The notes beneath the pieces were generated by a model. The model was not told the origin of the DNA, searched no databases, and was given only the letters and a program-made list of their open reading frames with translations. From the NCBI RefSeq assembly GCF_002243345.2, contig NZ_CP022655.2:2730501-2794500 (forward strand): a DNA stretch of 64,000 nt. Reading direction: 5' to 3'. The translations under genes were made by a program, and so were the position numbers. Position 1 is the stretch's first letter, and each line of letters starts with the position of its first letter. This DNA comes from Paenibacillus sp. RUD330. Its GTDB lineage: Bacteria > Bacillota > Bacilli > Paenibacillales > Paenibacillaceae. This document shows, one piece after another, positions 36,970 through 47,187 of this stretch.

Positions 36970-38832
36970 CTAGCGGGATTGAATTCTCGGAAACTCTCCG
37001 ATCCGAAGCTTCGCGCCGCCGTAAGGAACGAGAACGAGCTCTTGCTCCTCCTGCCCTTCTGTCACGGGATTCAGAGGCGGAGCGTCCGCATTGTTTCCGG
37101 CCATTGGCCAATTGCGCACGAGCTTGCCCTTCGTCTTCAGCTTCACGGGCGAATGCGCTGCCAGGAAGGGCTGGGAAGGAATCTCGTCGCTCGCGAATTC
37201 AAAGCCGGCATCCTCGATAAGCCCGTACCGCCATGCCGTCGTCGGAAAGATCTCCCAATCGCCGAACTTCTCCCTGGAGATATGCGGCAGCCAGTTCTCG
37301 CCGATCGGAAGCGCATACACAAGAGGACCGCGTCCGACGCTGAGCGCATCCATATTGCGCGAGGCCAGCTCGACCTGCATCGGCAGACTCAGCTCGATGG
37401 CATCGCCGTCCTTCCACTCCCGCTCCACAATCGCAAAGCCTTTTGCAGCTTGCAGCCGCAAGTGCTTGCCGTTGATGGACAGCGCCGGTTCCTTGCACCA
37501 AGCCGGGATGCGCAGATGAAGGGCAAACTTCTCCGGTCCGGCGAGCTTCAATCCGATGGAGACGTTCTCCCGGAACGGATAACCGCCGCTGACGGTCAGC
37601 TCGGCTTCGCTGCCGCTCCCGACAGCGGCTTTTACGATGCAAGGAATGTAAGAGACGGCGGCAAGCCCGCCGCGGCGGTCGGACATCCAGGCATGCGAAG
37701 CCAGCTTGGGCCAGCCTTGATGCATATTGGCCGTACAGCAGCCGAAGTTCGGCTCAAGGCCGAACAGATTGGCCTCGTCGCCGTTGCTCCAGCTCCGCTT
37801 GGCTACGCTGCACATGATCTGGTTGACCTGCTGGTCATATTGATGGGAGGTCCAATCGGCCGATACCGCCGCAGGAAGCGCGTTGAAGGCGACCTTCTCC
37901 AGGATGTCTCCGAATCGTCCGTCTCCGAAAATGCGGACCAGCTGCTCCAAGGTGAACATATATTCGACGACGGCGCATAATTCAACGCCTTGGGAAGGAT
38001 GCGTCCCGGACAGCCACTCATCTCCCGAGAACATCCCATGGGCTTGCCCGTGATAGGCCATCAGGCTGTCGATGCCGCAGTGGACGGCCGAACGGAGCTT
38101 CTCGTCGCCCGTCAGCTCGTAGAGCAGGCCAGGCGTCTTGATTCCCATCGCTACGTTGACGACATGCGTGCGGTGATCCCAGTGCTCGACCTTCCGCCAG
38201 AACGGAAAGCGTTCCAGGATGGCGGTCCAGTCCGTCGTCTGTTCCGACACCGTCTGCGACAGCTCCAGAAGAAAAGGCTCCGGACTCCTGCCGTATGTCC
38301 AATGAAGCGCCAGCATCAGCTCCGCGCCGCGCGGAACAGCCCAGTCCTTGAGCGGATGGTCTTGGATGTTCCTGTGCATGTGCCGGAAAAATCGGATGAG
38401 GAAAGGAACGATGCGGCTGTCGCCGGTCGCCTCCTCGTACTGGATCATGACCTTCATCATGATCATGTAATGCCACCAATCCTGGCTTTTATCTATATCC
38501 TGATTGACAGACTCGATCCGGTCCGGACCGAAGGAGCCGTCCTCCCTCTGGCTGGCCAAAGACCATTCGATCCATCGCCGGGCTTTGGCGATCAGGCGCT
38601 CGTCCTGGAGCAGATAGGCGAGCGGAACGAGTCCGTCCAAGTAATAGGGTCCCCGTTCCCAGCTTTCGCCCGAGCCTCCTATCCAGCCGTTGCCCGGACC
38701 GACATCCTCCCAATGCTCCTCCAGATGACCTGTCAGGCCATCCGCTTGCAGCAGCAGCTGATCCTTCATCCAGCCAAGCGGCAGGATGCGGCCAAGCGGC
38801 AGCGTTTCAAACGCCGATCTGTTCAAGCTCAT
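36970..38832 (-). CDS. GH127-family beta-L-arabinofuranosidase-like protein (DUF1680)
   Basis: A 620-residue cytosolic (alpha/alpha)6-barrel glycosidase. The family pattern is visible: the VELCAVVEY segment with Glu284 (acid/base) and Cys286, then FGCCTANMHQGW with Cys365-Cys366. With a further glutamate these form the zinc-cysteine site of HypBA1-type enzymes, where one cysteine is the nucleophile. It likely releases beta-L-arabinofuranose or a related sugar from imported oligosaccharides. There is no signal peptide. The ATG at 38832 follows AAGGGGGAA. A divergent AraC gene starts 178 bp away, and a GH51 arabinofuranosidase lies 2.4 kb further on. Confidence 0.88.
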   Translation of the reverse strand: MSLNRSAFETLPLGRILPLGWMKDQLLLQADGLTGHLEEHWEDVGPGNGWIGGSGESWERGPYYLDGLVPLAYLLQDERLIAKARRWIEWSLASQREDGSFGPDRIESVNQDIDKSQDWWHYMIMMKVMIQYEEATGDSRIVPFLIRFFRHMHRNIQDHPLKDWAVPRGAELMLALHWTYGRSPEPFLLELSQTVSEQTTDWTAILERFPFWRKVEHWDHRTHVVNVAMGIKTPGLLYELTGDEKLRSAVHCGIDSLMAYHGQAHGMFSGDEWLSGTHPSQGVELCAVVEYMFTLEQLVRIFGDGRFGDILEKVAFNALPAAVSADWTSHQYDQQVNQIMCSVAKRSWSNGDEANLFGLEPNFGCCTANMHQGWPKLASHAWMSDRRGGLAAVSYIPCIVKAAVGSGSEAELTVSGGYPFRENVSIGLKLAGPEKFALHLRIPAWCKEPALSINGKHLRLQAAKGFAIVEREWKDGDAIELSLPMQVELASRNMDALSVGRGPLVYALPIGENWLPHISREKFGDWEIFPTTAWRYGLIEDAGFEFASDEIPSQPFLAAHSPVKLKTKGKLVRNWPMAGNNADAPPLNPVTEGQEEQELVLVPYGGAKLRIGEFPRIQSR

Positions 38833-39010
38833 ATCCGATTCCCCCTTCGGTTGCATTACCCAGGGAATATATCACGGCCGGCGTCATGCGGATAAGATCG
38901 AATCACGACCTGCTTTTGTCCGATCTGGACTTTAGCACGGCCATAATGTTCTAATAGGATGAGACTCTTCTATTCTAAAAATTGATTATACCGTCAGGAG
39001 CTACACCTAT

Positions 39011-39886
39011 ATGCCGGAAATACGTTTTGTCGCGCCTCCGCTGCCCCATTACATCTTCAGCGGCGAAGATGCCTACGGACCCGGGCGCACGCATCCCGCG
39101 CGGAGGGACATCGGAGTGTTCGACCTTCTCGTCGTTACGAAGGGCTGCCTCCATGTTGCCGAGGAGCAATCGACATTCGATGTCGGTGCCGGTCGATACT
39201 TGCTGCTGAGGCCGGATCGCGCCCACCGCTCCTATAAGCCGTGCAGCAGCGAAACCCATTTCTACTGGGTCCATCTGCAGACGCTTGGAGCCTGGAGCGA
39301 GACGGCGGACAGTGCGGAGCCGCATGCCCGTACGGCCGACGATCCTTTCATCCGCATCCATCAGTTCGCCTTTCAGCTTCCCCGGTTCGGCAGCATCATC
39401 CAGCCCGATTCCGTCTACAGCCTGCTGCGCCAGCTGAACCAGCTGCTGGACGAGCCTTCCGCGCTCGACCGTCTGAAGCAGCAGAACCTATTCCAGGAGA
39501 TGCTGCTCACGCTGCTTCAAGGCGCCGTTTTGCAGCCGCCCGCGAACCCTCGTCTGGCGATCGCGGAGCATGCGGCCTCCTATCTTCGCCAACACTACCG
39601 CGACCCGATCTCCTATGCGGATCTCGCGGAGGCGGTCCACTTCCACCCGAACTACATTTCCCGCTGCATGCGCAGCGTGTTCGGCTGCACGCCGTTGTCC
39701 TATTTGACCCGGTATCGGATCGAGCAGGCCAAGCTGCGCCTCATCCATACCGACGAGCCCATCGGCTCCATCGCCGAAGAAGCGGGCTTCGGCTCCTTCC
39801 CCTTCTTCGTTCGGACCTTCGCCAAGCATACCGGCTTTCGGCCGCGGGAATTCCGGAGGAAGCATCGGACGATCGACGACCGCTGA
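39011..39886 (+). CDS. AraC-family regulator, divergent from GH127
   Basis: A 291-residue regulator with an N-terminal cupin-like sensor (LLVVTKGCLHVAEE, GAGRYLLLRPDRAHRSY) and a C-terminal AraC DNA-binding domain from about 185 (YADLAEAVHFHPNYISRCM, IAEEAGFGSFPFFVRTF). The ATG follows CAGGAGCTACACC. It shares a promoter region with the GH127 gene and most likely activates it in response to an arabinose-containing sugar. Confidence 0.87.
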   Translation: MPEIRFVAPPLPHYIFSGEDAYGPGRTHPARRDIGVFDLLVVTKGCLHVAEEQSTFDVGAGRYLLLRPDRAHRSYKPCSSETHFYWVHLQTLGAWSETADSAEPHARTADDPFIRIHQFAFQLPRFGSIIQPDSVYSLLRQLNQLLDEPSALDRLKQQNLFQEMLLTLLQGAVLQPPANPRLAIAEHAASYLRQHYRDPISYADLAEAVHFHPNYISRCMRSVFGCTPLSYLTRYRIEQAKLRLIHTDEPIGSIAEEAGFGSFPFFVRTFAKHTGFRPREFRRKHRTIDDR

Positions 39887-39941
39887 GGGAGCGGCAGGCG
39901 CATGCGTTGTGCTGATAGTCAGTCATGCGGCGCCGCAGCGG

Positions 39942-40736
39942 TCACGGTTTCATTTCAAGCCTGGATACCCTGTATCCCCGCGGTGTGACGCCGATGAATT
40001 TCTTGAACTGGCGCATGAAGTGGGTGTCGTTGTCGTATCCGCATATTCCCGATATCTCCGCTACAGGCAGGCTGCTGTTCACGAGCAGATATTGGGCGTA
40101 CTCCAGTCTCCCTCTGATGATGTCGGCCATGACCGACACCCCGAAAAACTGCTTGTACACATGCTGGAAGTACGATTTGCTCATATTGACGCGCGCTGCG
40201 AGCTCTTCGACGGAGACTCGCGTCTGAGGCGAGTTATGGAGCTCGCTCCTCAAATCGACAAAAGCGCCGTAGGAATGGTTCTGCCCTTCGGGAAGCGTCC
40301 ATGCTCCCTTTGAACTGCAGATCTTCATGAACAGGCTCCGGAGTTCAAGATCCAGTATGGAGGCTGCGAGCTGTCCTCCATGGCTGCTGATTCTCTGGAG
40401 CTCAATGATGCCTCTGGAAATGAGATGGGGATCGATCGCCTTTACGGGCTCGTTGACCGGGTACTGGATGTCCCGAAGCCATTCCTCCATCCCCTCGCCC
40501 TCGCAGTGGAGCCAATCGTTGACGAAAGGCGGCTCGATTCCGGCATAGCGATGGGAGGCTGCGGGATGGAACAGAATATGGGTGCCGGACGGGACGACCG
40601 TGCGGACTCCTTCTACGATGATTTCCGACTTGCTGCGGAAGAAGACGAATGCGAAATTGCCCGCTCCGCGTGGGCGTTCGATGGCGAGTCCGCCTGGATG
40701 AACATAATGGTATCCGCAGCTGACCAGATGGAACAA
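39942..40736 (-). CDS. AraC-family regulator
   Basis: A regulator of about 264 residues. The N-terminal sensor part has FAFVFFRSKSEIIVEG and a PSGTHILFHPAASHRY segment. The C-terminal domain has VEELAARVNMSKSYFQHVYK and ISGICGYDNDTHFMRQFKK. I prefer the TTG at 40736 because GGAG lies 10 bp upstream; a GTG at 40745 is in frame but sits almost on top of that site. It is divergent from the DUF6171/GH51 pair and is the natural candidate to control the arabinofuranosidase gene. Confidence 0.83.
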   Translation of the reverse strand: MFHLVSCGYHYVHPGGLAIERPRGAGNFAFVFFRSKSEIIVEGVRTVVPSGTHILFHPAASHRYAGIEPPFVNDWLHCEGEGMEEWLRDIQYPVNEPVKAIDPHLISRGIIELQRISSHGGQLAASILDLELRSLFMKICSSKGAWTLPEGQNHSYGAFVDLRSELHNSPQTRVSVEELAARVNMSKSYFQHVYKQFFGVSVMADIIRGRLEYAQYLLVNSSLPVAEISGICGYDNDTHFMRQFKKFIGVTPRGYRVSRLEMKP

Positions 40737-40869
40737 GGCTGGCACTCTCCTCTCTCAGCACGATAGGTCAGTTTTTTGAAGATCATAATGGATGGATCGA
40801 TGGCGCTCGGGACCGGTATAATCATACCAGAACGACTGAGAAAGCGCATACAGAAAGGAGGCGGCAAGC

Positions 40870-41226
40870 TTGTCTGAGAGCATGCGCGCCCGGGACCTAA
40901 GCGTCGATCTAAAGGCCGATAGGGCAGCTGGCAGCGGTAATTCCTGCAAAGGCTGCCGCGAGAGTGTCGCCGTTCCGGAATCGCATCTGGCGAGGATCTT
41001 GGCCAAGATCCGTCCCGAAGACAGCGTGTCCGAGCAGCTGTATGAACAGCGGCTGTCGGCTTGCGCCTCATGCGAGAGCCTGTCCTACGGAACGACTTGC
41101 ATGCACTGCGGCTGCCTCGTTGCCATCCGCGCCAGGCTCAAGCCCAGCCATTGCCCGCACCCTTCGGCCGACAAGCGCGCAAGCTGGGAAATGGCCGTCC
41201 AAGCAGGAGAGCACGCTCAAATTTGA
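40870..41226 (+). CDS. Small cysteine-rich protein (DUF6171-like)
   Basis: A 118-residue protein starting at TTG with AAAGGAGGCGG upstream. It has CKGC near residue 26, then [20 protein letters not shown] and a final SHCPHP: paired CxxC and CxC knuckles consistent with a zinc- or iron-binding fold. It resembles the uncharacterised DUF6171 family from memory. The gene lies 13 bp ahead of the GH51 gene on the same strand, but the pairing may be incidental since the protein has no carbohydrate signature. Confidence 0.65.
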   Translation: MSESMRARDLSVDLKADRAAGSGNSCKGCRESVAVPESHLARILAKIRPEDSVSEQLYEQRLSACASCESLSYGTTCMHCGCLVAIRARLKPSHCPHPSADKRASWEMAVQAGEHAQI

Positions 41227-41239
41227 GAGGAGAATCCGC

Positions 41240-42724
41240 ATGTTGAAAGCCGTCGTACATACCGATTGGACAACGGGCACGATCAACCGCAATCTTTACG
41301 GACATTTCGCCGAGCATCTCGGCCGCTGCATCTACGAAGGCCTGTGGGTCGGAGAAGACTCCCCCATCCCGAATACGGACGGAATCCGCAACGATGTTCT
41401 GGAAGCGCTGCGCAAGCTCCATATTCCGGTGCTGAGATGGCCCGGAGGCTGCTTCGCCGACGAATACCATTGGCGGGACGGCATCGGCCCCCGCGAGTCG
41501 CGCAAGCGGATGATCAACACCCACTGGGGCGGCGTCGTCGAGAACAATCATTTCGGTACGCACGAGTTTTTCCGCCTCTGCGAGCTGATCGGAGCTGAGC
41601 CTTATATATGCGGCAATGTCGGCAGCGGCACGGTGCAGGAAATGTCGGAGTGGCTGGAGTACATGACGTTCGACGGCGAGTCCCCCCTGGCCGATCTGCG
41701 CAGGCAGAACGGCCGGGACAAGCCATGGAAGCTCGCCTACTTCGGCGTCGGCAACGAGAATTGGGGCTGCGGCGGCAATATGCTGCCGGAGCATTATGCC
41801 GACCTGTACCGCCGATATCAGACGTACTGCCGCCAATACGGGGACAACAAGCTGTACAAAATAGCCGGCGGAGCGAATTCCGACGACTACCGCTGGACCG
41901 AGGTGCTCATGCAGAAAGCCGCCGGTCAAATGGACGGCCTCAGCCTGCATTACTACACCGTTCCGGGAACGTGGCAGGAGAAAGGCTCGGCGACGGAGTT
42001 CGGCGCCGATGAATACGCCCGTACTCTCGGCAGGGCATTCCATATGGATGAGCTGCTGACCCGCCACAGCACGGTAATGGACCGATACGATCCGCAAAGG
42101 CGGGTCGGGCTGATCGTCGATGAATGGGGCGGCTGGTTCGATGCGGAGCCGGGAAGCAATCCCGGCTTTCTCTTCCAGCAGAATACGATGAGGGACGCTC
42201 TCGTCGCCGCCATTCATTTCCACCTCTTCCACAAGCATTGCGATCGGGTCCAGATGGCCAATATCGCCCAGATGGTCAATGTGCTGCAGGCCGTCGTTCT
42301 GACCGAGGGCGAGCGCATGCTGCTGACGCCGACATATCATGCCTTCCAGCTGTATGCCGTGCATCAGGATGCCGAAGCGCTCGCCTTGCACGGGCAGTTC
42401 GGATCGTATGAGGCGGGCTCCAATCAAGCAGCGATGCCGCAGATCGGCGCAACGGCTTCCCGCAAAGACGGCGTCATCCATGTGAGCCTGTACAATCTCC
42501 ATCCGGAGAAGCAGGCGGACATTGCGCTGGAGCTGCGCGGGTCGAACGGTCGGTTCGAATGCAGCGGACAGCTTCTGGCCGGCGGCTCCATCCATGCCGC
42601 CAATACGTTCGCCAATCCCGGGCAGGTCGTCCTGAAGCCGCTCGACAGCATCGGACAGGTTGGGTCCGGGTATGCGGTGAAGCTGCCTCCCGCATCGGTT
42701 GCGACGATCCGGTTCGCCGTGTAG
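41240..42724 (+). CDS. Alpha-N-arabinofuranosidase, GH51
   Basis: A 494-residue intracellular retaining arabinofuranosidase. Signatures include [28 protein letters not shown], the acid/base in GVGNENWG (Glu173) and the nucleophile in LIVDEWGGW (Glu295), followed by a C-terminal beta-sandwich (about 385-494). Length is typical of bacterial GH51. It removes alpha-L-arabinofuranosyl residues from arabinan or arabinoxylan oligosaccharides. The start at 41240 follows AGAGGAGAATCC and lies 13 bp after the DUF6171-like gene; a strong terminator follows. With GH127 and the AraC regulators nearby this is an arabinose-polysaccharide utilisation region. Confidence 0.93.
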   Translation: MLKAVVHTDWTTGTINRNLYGHFAEHLGRCIYEGLWVGEDSPIPNTDGIRNDVLEALRKLHIPVLRWPGGCFADEYHWRDGIGPRESRKRMINTHWGGVVENNHFGTHEFFRLCELIGAEPYICGNVGSGTVQEMSEWLEYMTFDGESPLADLRRQNGRDKPWKLAYFGVGNENWGCGGNMLPEHYADLYRRYQTYCRQYGDNKLYKIAGGANSDDYRWTEVLMQKAAGQMDGLSLHYYTVPGTWQEKGSATEFGADEYARTLGRAFHMDELLTRHSTVMDRYDPQRRVGLIVDEWGGWFDAEPGSNPGFLFQQNTMRDALVAAIHFHLFHKHCDRVQMANIAQMVNVLQAVVLTEGERMLLTPTYHAFQLYAVHQDAEALALHGQFGSYEAGSNQAAMPQIGATASRKDGVIHVSLYNLHPEKQADIALELRGSNGRFECSGQLLAGGSIHAANTFANPGQVVLKPLDSIGQVGSGYAVKLPPASVATIRFAV

Positions 42725-42756
42725 ACTCGGAGCAGCGGCTCTTGAAATGAATGGGC

Positions 42757-42792
42757 AAAAAAAGCGGGCCGCCGAAGCGGCCCGCTTTTTTT
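42757..42792 (+). terminator. Intrinsic terminator after the GH51 gene
   Basis: GCGGGCCGC-CGAA-GCGGCCCGC, flanked by seven A residues on the left and a T run on the right. It can act on both strands. Confidence 0.93.
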
Positions 42793-42842
42793 GCTCGGCG
42801 GCATTCATCCTTGAACCGGACAAGCCAGGAGGAATCGAACCC

Positions 42843-43313
42843 ATGATCATCGTGATGAAATCGGAACTTCCCATCTCACCAGACGTTTTATGGAATCAGT
42901 TGAAATCCCCTGCAGCCTTTCAGCTCGTCGCCTCTCCGCTCCTGGGCTTCAAGCCTCTCGGCAGGGACCGGCTGCCTGAACAATGGTCGACACGGGCATA
43001 TCAGCTTAGAATGTATCTGTTCAAGCTCGTTCCGCTCGGCACCCATACGATTTCGTTTCTCGCCATCGATGACCGCAACAAGGTCCTGTCGACGGACGAG
43101 TCGGGCACGATCATCAGAACATGGAGGCACACAATGAGCGTTCAAGCCGCTTCTTCGGGTCGTACGGCCGTTTTTCAAGATGAGCTTCATTTCAGGAACG
43201 GCCTTCTGACTTGGCCCACTTATATCGGCGTGTATTTGTTTTTCGTCTTCAGACATGCGCGCATGCGGCAGCTGATCCGCAGCGGAAGGCTGGATGGACT
43301 CTCTGTTCATTGA
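42843..43313 (+). CDS. Small SRPBCC-like hypothetical protein
   Basis: A 156-residue protein with CAGGAGGAATCG before the ATG at 42843. The opening MIIVMKSELPISPDVLWNQL followed by a single mixed alpha/beta domain and a C-terminal helix (FVFRHARMRQLIRSGRL) recalls the START/SRPBCC ligand-binding fold, such as polyketide cyclase-like or DUF-type Bacillus proteins. There is no signal peptide; one hydrophobic stretch (WPTYIGVYLFFVF) could be a buried helix or touch the membrane. Function unknown. Confidence 0.6.
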   Translation: MIIVMKSELPISPDVLWNQLKSPAAFQLVASPLLGFKPLGRDRLPEQWSTRAYQLRMYLFKLVPLGTHTISFLAIDDRNKVLSTDESGTIIRTWRHTMSVQAASSGRTAVFQDELHFRNGLLTWPTYIGVYLFFVFRHARMRQLIRSGRLDGLSVH

Positions 43314-43521
43314 AGCCGGCTCTGCTTCCTGTCTTACTCCCTCTCCCATTTCCCATGTGGTCAAGCATGTTATCGGATCGGCAGCTATACATAATCTTAA
43401 TCTTTGACGGATAAGTCGAGAATCCATCCTCCGCCCGTTCATGCCATAATGGAAGGGCTGATTCGTCGGCATGCCGATCGCGAATCAAGAATGGAATGAA
43501 TCTATCGGAGTGATGAAGCGG

Positions 43522-44730
43522 ATGAATCCGGGCACGAACGCAGAAAATGCTCCGCTGGACAAACAGCGGGCTCTCAAGGAAGTCCTTCAAGTATCGATGA
43601 AGCTGGGATTGACGGCTTTCGGAGGTCCGGTCGCCCATTTGGGCTATTTCCATCATGAATACATCGTCAAGCGCAGATGGATGGACGAACGAAGCTATGC
43701 CGATCTTGTCGCGCTTTGCCAGCTGCTCCCCGGTCCCGCGAGCAGCCAGGTCGGCATCGGAATCGGGCTTGTCCGGGCAGGTTTTTTGGGCGGCCTCGTT
43801 GCCTGGCTCGGTTTTACACTGCCTTCCGTCATCGCGCTCGCAGGCTTCGCGCTTCTGCTGAAGGGATTCGATATAGGAGGCATGGGCTGGATCCATGGCT
43901 TGAAGATCGTAGCCGTAGCCATTGTGGCACAGGCGATTGCAATCATGAGGCCGAAACTAGCGCCTGACAGGATCAGGGCAACGATTGTCGTGCTCGTATC
44001 GGCCGTTACGCTGATGTGGCAAACGGCATTCAGCCAGGTGCTGCTGATCGCGGCGGCCGGACTGGCCGGAATATGGCTGTACCGGAAATCAGATGTCGCG
44101 GATGCGCCGAGCCTGCCGGTCCCGATCAGCCGCAGATTCTCTGCCGCGTGCCTGGCGCTCTTCTTCGGATTGCTGCTTCTTCTCCCCTTGCTGAGCCGGT
44201 TGTATCCGGGGGGATGGATTTCGCTATTCGATCGTTTTTACCGCGCTGGCTCCCTCGTATTCGGAGGCGGCCATGTCGTGCTGCCGCTGTTGGAACGGGA
44301 AGTGGTACCGGCCGGATTGGTAAGCAAAGCGGACTTTCTCGCCGGATACGGAGCGGCGCAGGCCGTCCCCGGACCGCTGTTCACATTCGCCGCTTACTTG
44401 GGCGCGATGGCCAAAGGCGTATCCGGAGCGGCTGTCGCTACGGCCGCGATCTTCTTGCCAGCGTTCCTGATCATCGCCGGCGCCTTGCCGTTCTGGGATT
44501 CCCTTCGGCGAAGCCCCCGGATCCAAGGGGCGATGACCGGCATCAACGCTGCCGTAGTCGGCATTCTGCTCGCTGCGCTGTACGACCCGCTGTGGACCTC
44601 CGCCATTGCCGGTCCCGCCGATTTCGCTCTCGCTTCCATTCTGTTTCTCATGCTGACGTTATGGAAGCTGCCGCCTTGGATCGTGGTCATCGCCGGAGCG
44701 GCTGGAGGCATGCTCATCGGATTCATCTGA
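43522..44730 (+). CDS. chrA: Chromate transporter ChrA (long-chain CHR family)
   Basis: About 402 residues with two homologous membrane halves. The first has LGLTAFGGPVAHLGYFHHEY and LCQLLPGPASSQVGIGIG. The second repeats them as FYRAGSLVFGGGHVVLPLLE and GYGAAQAVPGPLFTFAAYLG. The GGP/GGGHV and PGP motifs are hallmarks of CHR transporters, which export chromate or take up related anions. The exact start is uncertain: ATG 43522 has GGAG 11 bp upstream, while ATG 43513 lies too close to it and ATG 43471 has no clear site. It is transcribed alone and converges on the uronate-isomerase-like gene 24 bp away. Confidence 0.88.
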   Translation: MNPGTNAENAPLDKQRALKEVLQVSMKLGLTAFGGPVAHLGYFHHEYIVKRRWMDERSYADLVALCQLLPGPASSQVGIGIGLVRAGFLGGLVAWLGFTLPSVIALAGFALLLKGFDIGGMGWIHGLKIVAVAIVAQAIAIMRPKLAPDRIRATIVVLVSAVTLMWQTAFSQVLLIAAAGLAGIWLYRKSDVADAPSLPVPISRRFSAACLALFFGLLLLLPLLSRLYPGGWISLFDRFYRAGSLVFGGGHVVLPLLEREVVPAGLVSKADFLAGYGAAQAVPGPLFTFAAYLGAMAKGVSGAAVATAAIFLPAFLIIAGALPFWDSLRRSPRIQGAMTGINAAVVGILLAALYDPLWTSAIAGPADFALASILFLMLTLWKLPPWIVVIAGAAGGMLIGFI

Positions 44731-44754
44731 TGCTGCCAACAGGATCGACGTCGG

Positions 44755-46014
44755 TCAGGCTTTGCCGAGAAAGCGCCAGAAGTTCTGATGGAACAGGTCG
44801 TTCAGATCCCTTTCGATCTCCTGCTCGGTGATCGGCCAGCCGCTGTCCTGCAGCCGTTCGTATTTGTCGGCCATAACGTTCCCGATGATCGTTCGGGAAT
44901 ATCCCCATTTGTAGATCAGCTGCTCAAGCACCCGGCAATCCGAATGCTGGGGAATGACGGAAGTGCCCAGCAGCTCGATCCGCATCCGGGTCATCTCCTC
45001 CACCATGGAGTCGATATGGAGGAACCACCAGCATCCGAATATCATCAGGTTTCTGAATTTGCGGGCCAGCACGGCAAGCTCATGCTGATTTTCCCGTGCG
45101 AGCATCGTGACGAGAAACTTCTGGCGGGGATATTTCCGGCAAAGCGCCTCCACAGCTCCGCTGTCGGAACGCATGCTCATGTCGCCGGCCGACTGCAGCT
45201 GCGGATTCACCCGTCTGCGGACACCGATCATGAGCGCGAACGGAATGCCCTTGTCCGTGCAGACCGGAATCATCGCTTCATCGATCATCCGGCTGCGGTG
45301 ATCCTCGGCAGGATAGGCGAAATCGCCCGGCATGGATACGGCGAGATACAGCGCATTCATCCGGTCCACCCATTCCGAGAGGAAGCGTCTGGTCTCCTGC
45401 TTGGTCCGCTCCGTCCATTCCTCCTGCACGTCATAATCGAGACTGCGCAGCTGGATCACCGCATTCGGCCAATCATTGAGCAGAGCGTCCACCCGAAGGG
45501 CGGCCAGGAAGCGCTCATCCTCTGCGCCTTTTCCGGCAAGCCACACCTCCCGTTCCGCCGGATCGAACGGGTCGTTGGTCATGACGATCTTGCCGATGCC
45601 GGCAATGCGCATGACGATGTCCGTCTGCTGGCTCGCCGTCCGATCCGCGAAAGCTTGCCTATAGTCGTCCAGATTGCGGGAAGCGACCGGGAGGCCAAGC
45701 TGATGCAGGACGGCAACGACTCCGCTGGCCGCTTCGCTCACGGGCGAATGGTCGACGAACAGATGCTGCCAGATAAAGTCGGCCTGCTCTTTCTTGGACT
45801 TGGACCAGAATGCGTCGTAGTCTTCATCCGACCAGCGGAACGATTCCGAGATCAGGTAATGATAGATCAAAAGCTCGTCGATGCCCCATAACAGCAGCTC
45901 CCCGAATTGAGGAGCGTATAGATGCGTGTGCATGTCCGTCACCGGCATCGTCCGGGCCAGCCGCATGACGGTGGCGCGCACGGAGGAAGCTTGCTGCTGA
46001 GATGCAGTCGTCAT
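44755..46014 (-). CDS. Uronate (glucuronate) isomerase-family protein
   Basis: A 419-residue TIM-barrel protein of the amidohydrolase superfamily. The metal-binding start is VTDMHTHLYAPQF, and the late segment LGTSVIPQHSDCRVLEQLIYKWGYSR resembles the uronate isomerase C-terminal region. It is somewhat shorter than UxaC (about 470 residues) and divergent, so isomerisation of glucuronate or galacturonate is likely but another sugar acid or a hydrolytic role is possible. AAAGGAGAGCG precedes the ATG. A divergent AraC regulator starts 180 bp away, fitting control by a sugar. Confidence 0.75.
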   Translation of the reverse strand: MTTASQQQASSVRATVMRLARTMPVTDMHTHLYAPQFGELLLWGIDELLIYHYLISESFRWSDEDYDAFWSKSKKEQADFIWQHLFVDHSPVSEAASGVVAVLHQLGLPVASRNLDDYRQAFADRTASQQTDIVMRIAGIGKIVMTNDPFDPAEREVWLAGKGAEDERFLAALRVDALLNDWPNAVIQLRSLDYDVQEEWTERTKQETRRFLSEWVDRMNALYLAVSMPGDFAYPAEDHRSRMIDEAMIPVCTDKGIPFALMIGVRRRVNPQLQSAGDMSMRSDSGAVEALCRKYPRQKFLVTMLARENQHELAVLARKFRNLMIFGCWWFLHIDSMVEEMTRMRIELLGTSVIPQHSDCRVLEQLIYKWGYSRTIIGNVMADKYERLQDSGWPITEQEIERDLNDLFHQNFWRFLGKA

Positions 46015-46194
46015 TGTGATCGCTCTCCTTTAAAGTAGAAATCCATCGCATTACGGCCAGTGTAACATTGCAACGTCTTTCCCGGCATGTTCTTCATTGG
46101 CTTGCTCGGCTCCTTATTTATACCTGGTTGGTGTCATGATATGGAAACTATGTTACGGTAATAGGAAACTCTCGACCTAAGGAGCCGTCCCAAA

Positions 46195-47043
46195 ATGACG
46201 CTGCGCGAGCAATTCCAGCTTCCTATTGAAGCGCTTCATAATACTTCGCGGATACCTGCAACCTTCCATTCCCATCTGGATTACGAAATCTATTATTTCC
46301 ACAGCGGCAAATGCATCTATCTGATCGGAGACAAAATCTATGATCTGGAGCCAGGCGATCTGATTCTTCTCAACGGCACGACGCTGCATTATCCGAAAGT
46401 GGATGCGCAGGCCGACTACGTCCGGACGATCATCCACTTCAATCCTTCGTTTGCCGGCCAGCTGATGCGGCCTCCATTCATTGAGCCCGACGTTCTGAAG
46501 ACGTTCGAAGAGAGCAAGAACATGCGCCTTTCTCTGGAGCGATCCGACCGGGAAAGGCTGGAGCCGCTGCTGCAGCGGCTCTGCCTGCTCTATTCCTCCA
46601 CCGATGCGCTCTCGCATGACCGCTTCCTCGTTGCCTTCACCGAGCTGCTGCTGCTCATCCGTGAATTTTCCCTGAAGCCTCAAGCAGAAGGCTCCGATCC
46701 TTCCTCCGCCAAGCAAGCCAGCGCGCAGCGGGTCATCTCGTATATCGAGGCGAATTTCGCGGAAGACATCACGCTGGAGGGGATGGCCGCGGAGCTGCAT
46801 GTGAACAAGCACTATCTGGCGAAGCTGTTCAAGGAAGTGACAGGCCTCACCCCGTTCCACTATTTGTACCAACGACGTGTAAATGAAGCCAAGGTGCTGT
46901 TCGCTATGGACCGGCAGCGGCCTGTCACCGATATCGCCTACCGGGTCGGCTTCAAGCATGGTTCCCACTTCAGCAAGACGTTCAAGAAATACACCGGCAT
47001 GTCTCCCGATCTGTACCGGAAAGGGATCCGCCCGGATTCTTGA
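46195..47043 (+). CDS. AraC-family regulator, divergent from the uronate isomerase-like gene
   Basis: A 282-residue regulator. The N-terminal cupin part opens with PATFHSHLDYEIYYFHSGK and has the ESGD-like turn LEPGDLILLNGTTLHYP. The C-terminal double helix-turn-helix begins at about 185 (LEGMAAELHVNKHYLAKLFK, IAYRVGFKHGSHFSKTFKKY). AAGGAG lies upstream of the ATG. It most likely regulates the divergent isomerase-family gene. Confidence 0.87.
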   Translation: MTLREQFQLPIEALHNTSRIPATFHSHLDYEIYYFHSGKCIYLIGDKIYDLEPGDLILLNGTTLHYPKVDAQADYVRTIIHFNPSFAGQLMRPPFIEPDVLKTFEESKNMRLSLERSDRERLEPLLQRLCLLYSSTDALSHDRFLVAFTELLLLIREFSLKPQAEGSDPSSAKQASAQRVISYIEANFAEDITLEGMAAELHVNKHYLAKLFKEVTGLTPFHYLYQRRVNEAKVLFAMDRQRPVTDIAYRVGFKHGSHFSKTFKKYTGMSPDLYRKGIRPDS

Positions 47044-47187
47044 TCGCAATCTGCTACATAGGGACGGAAGCCTCTCCTCTATGGACTGATTCTATATTTC
47101 TTCGTTCCATCTAGTTGAATGGTCCAGGCCGACCTTCTCTATCGCGAATATAGTTGAGTTGGAGACAATCAACGACGGAGGGATCCT

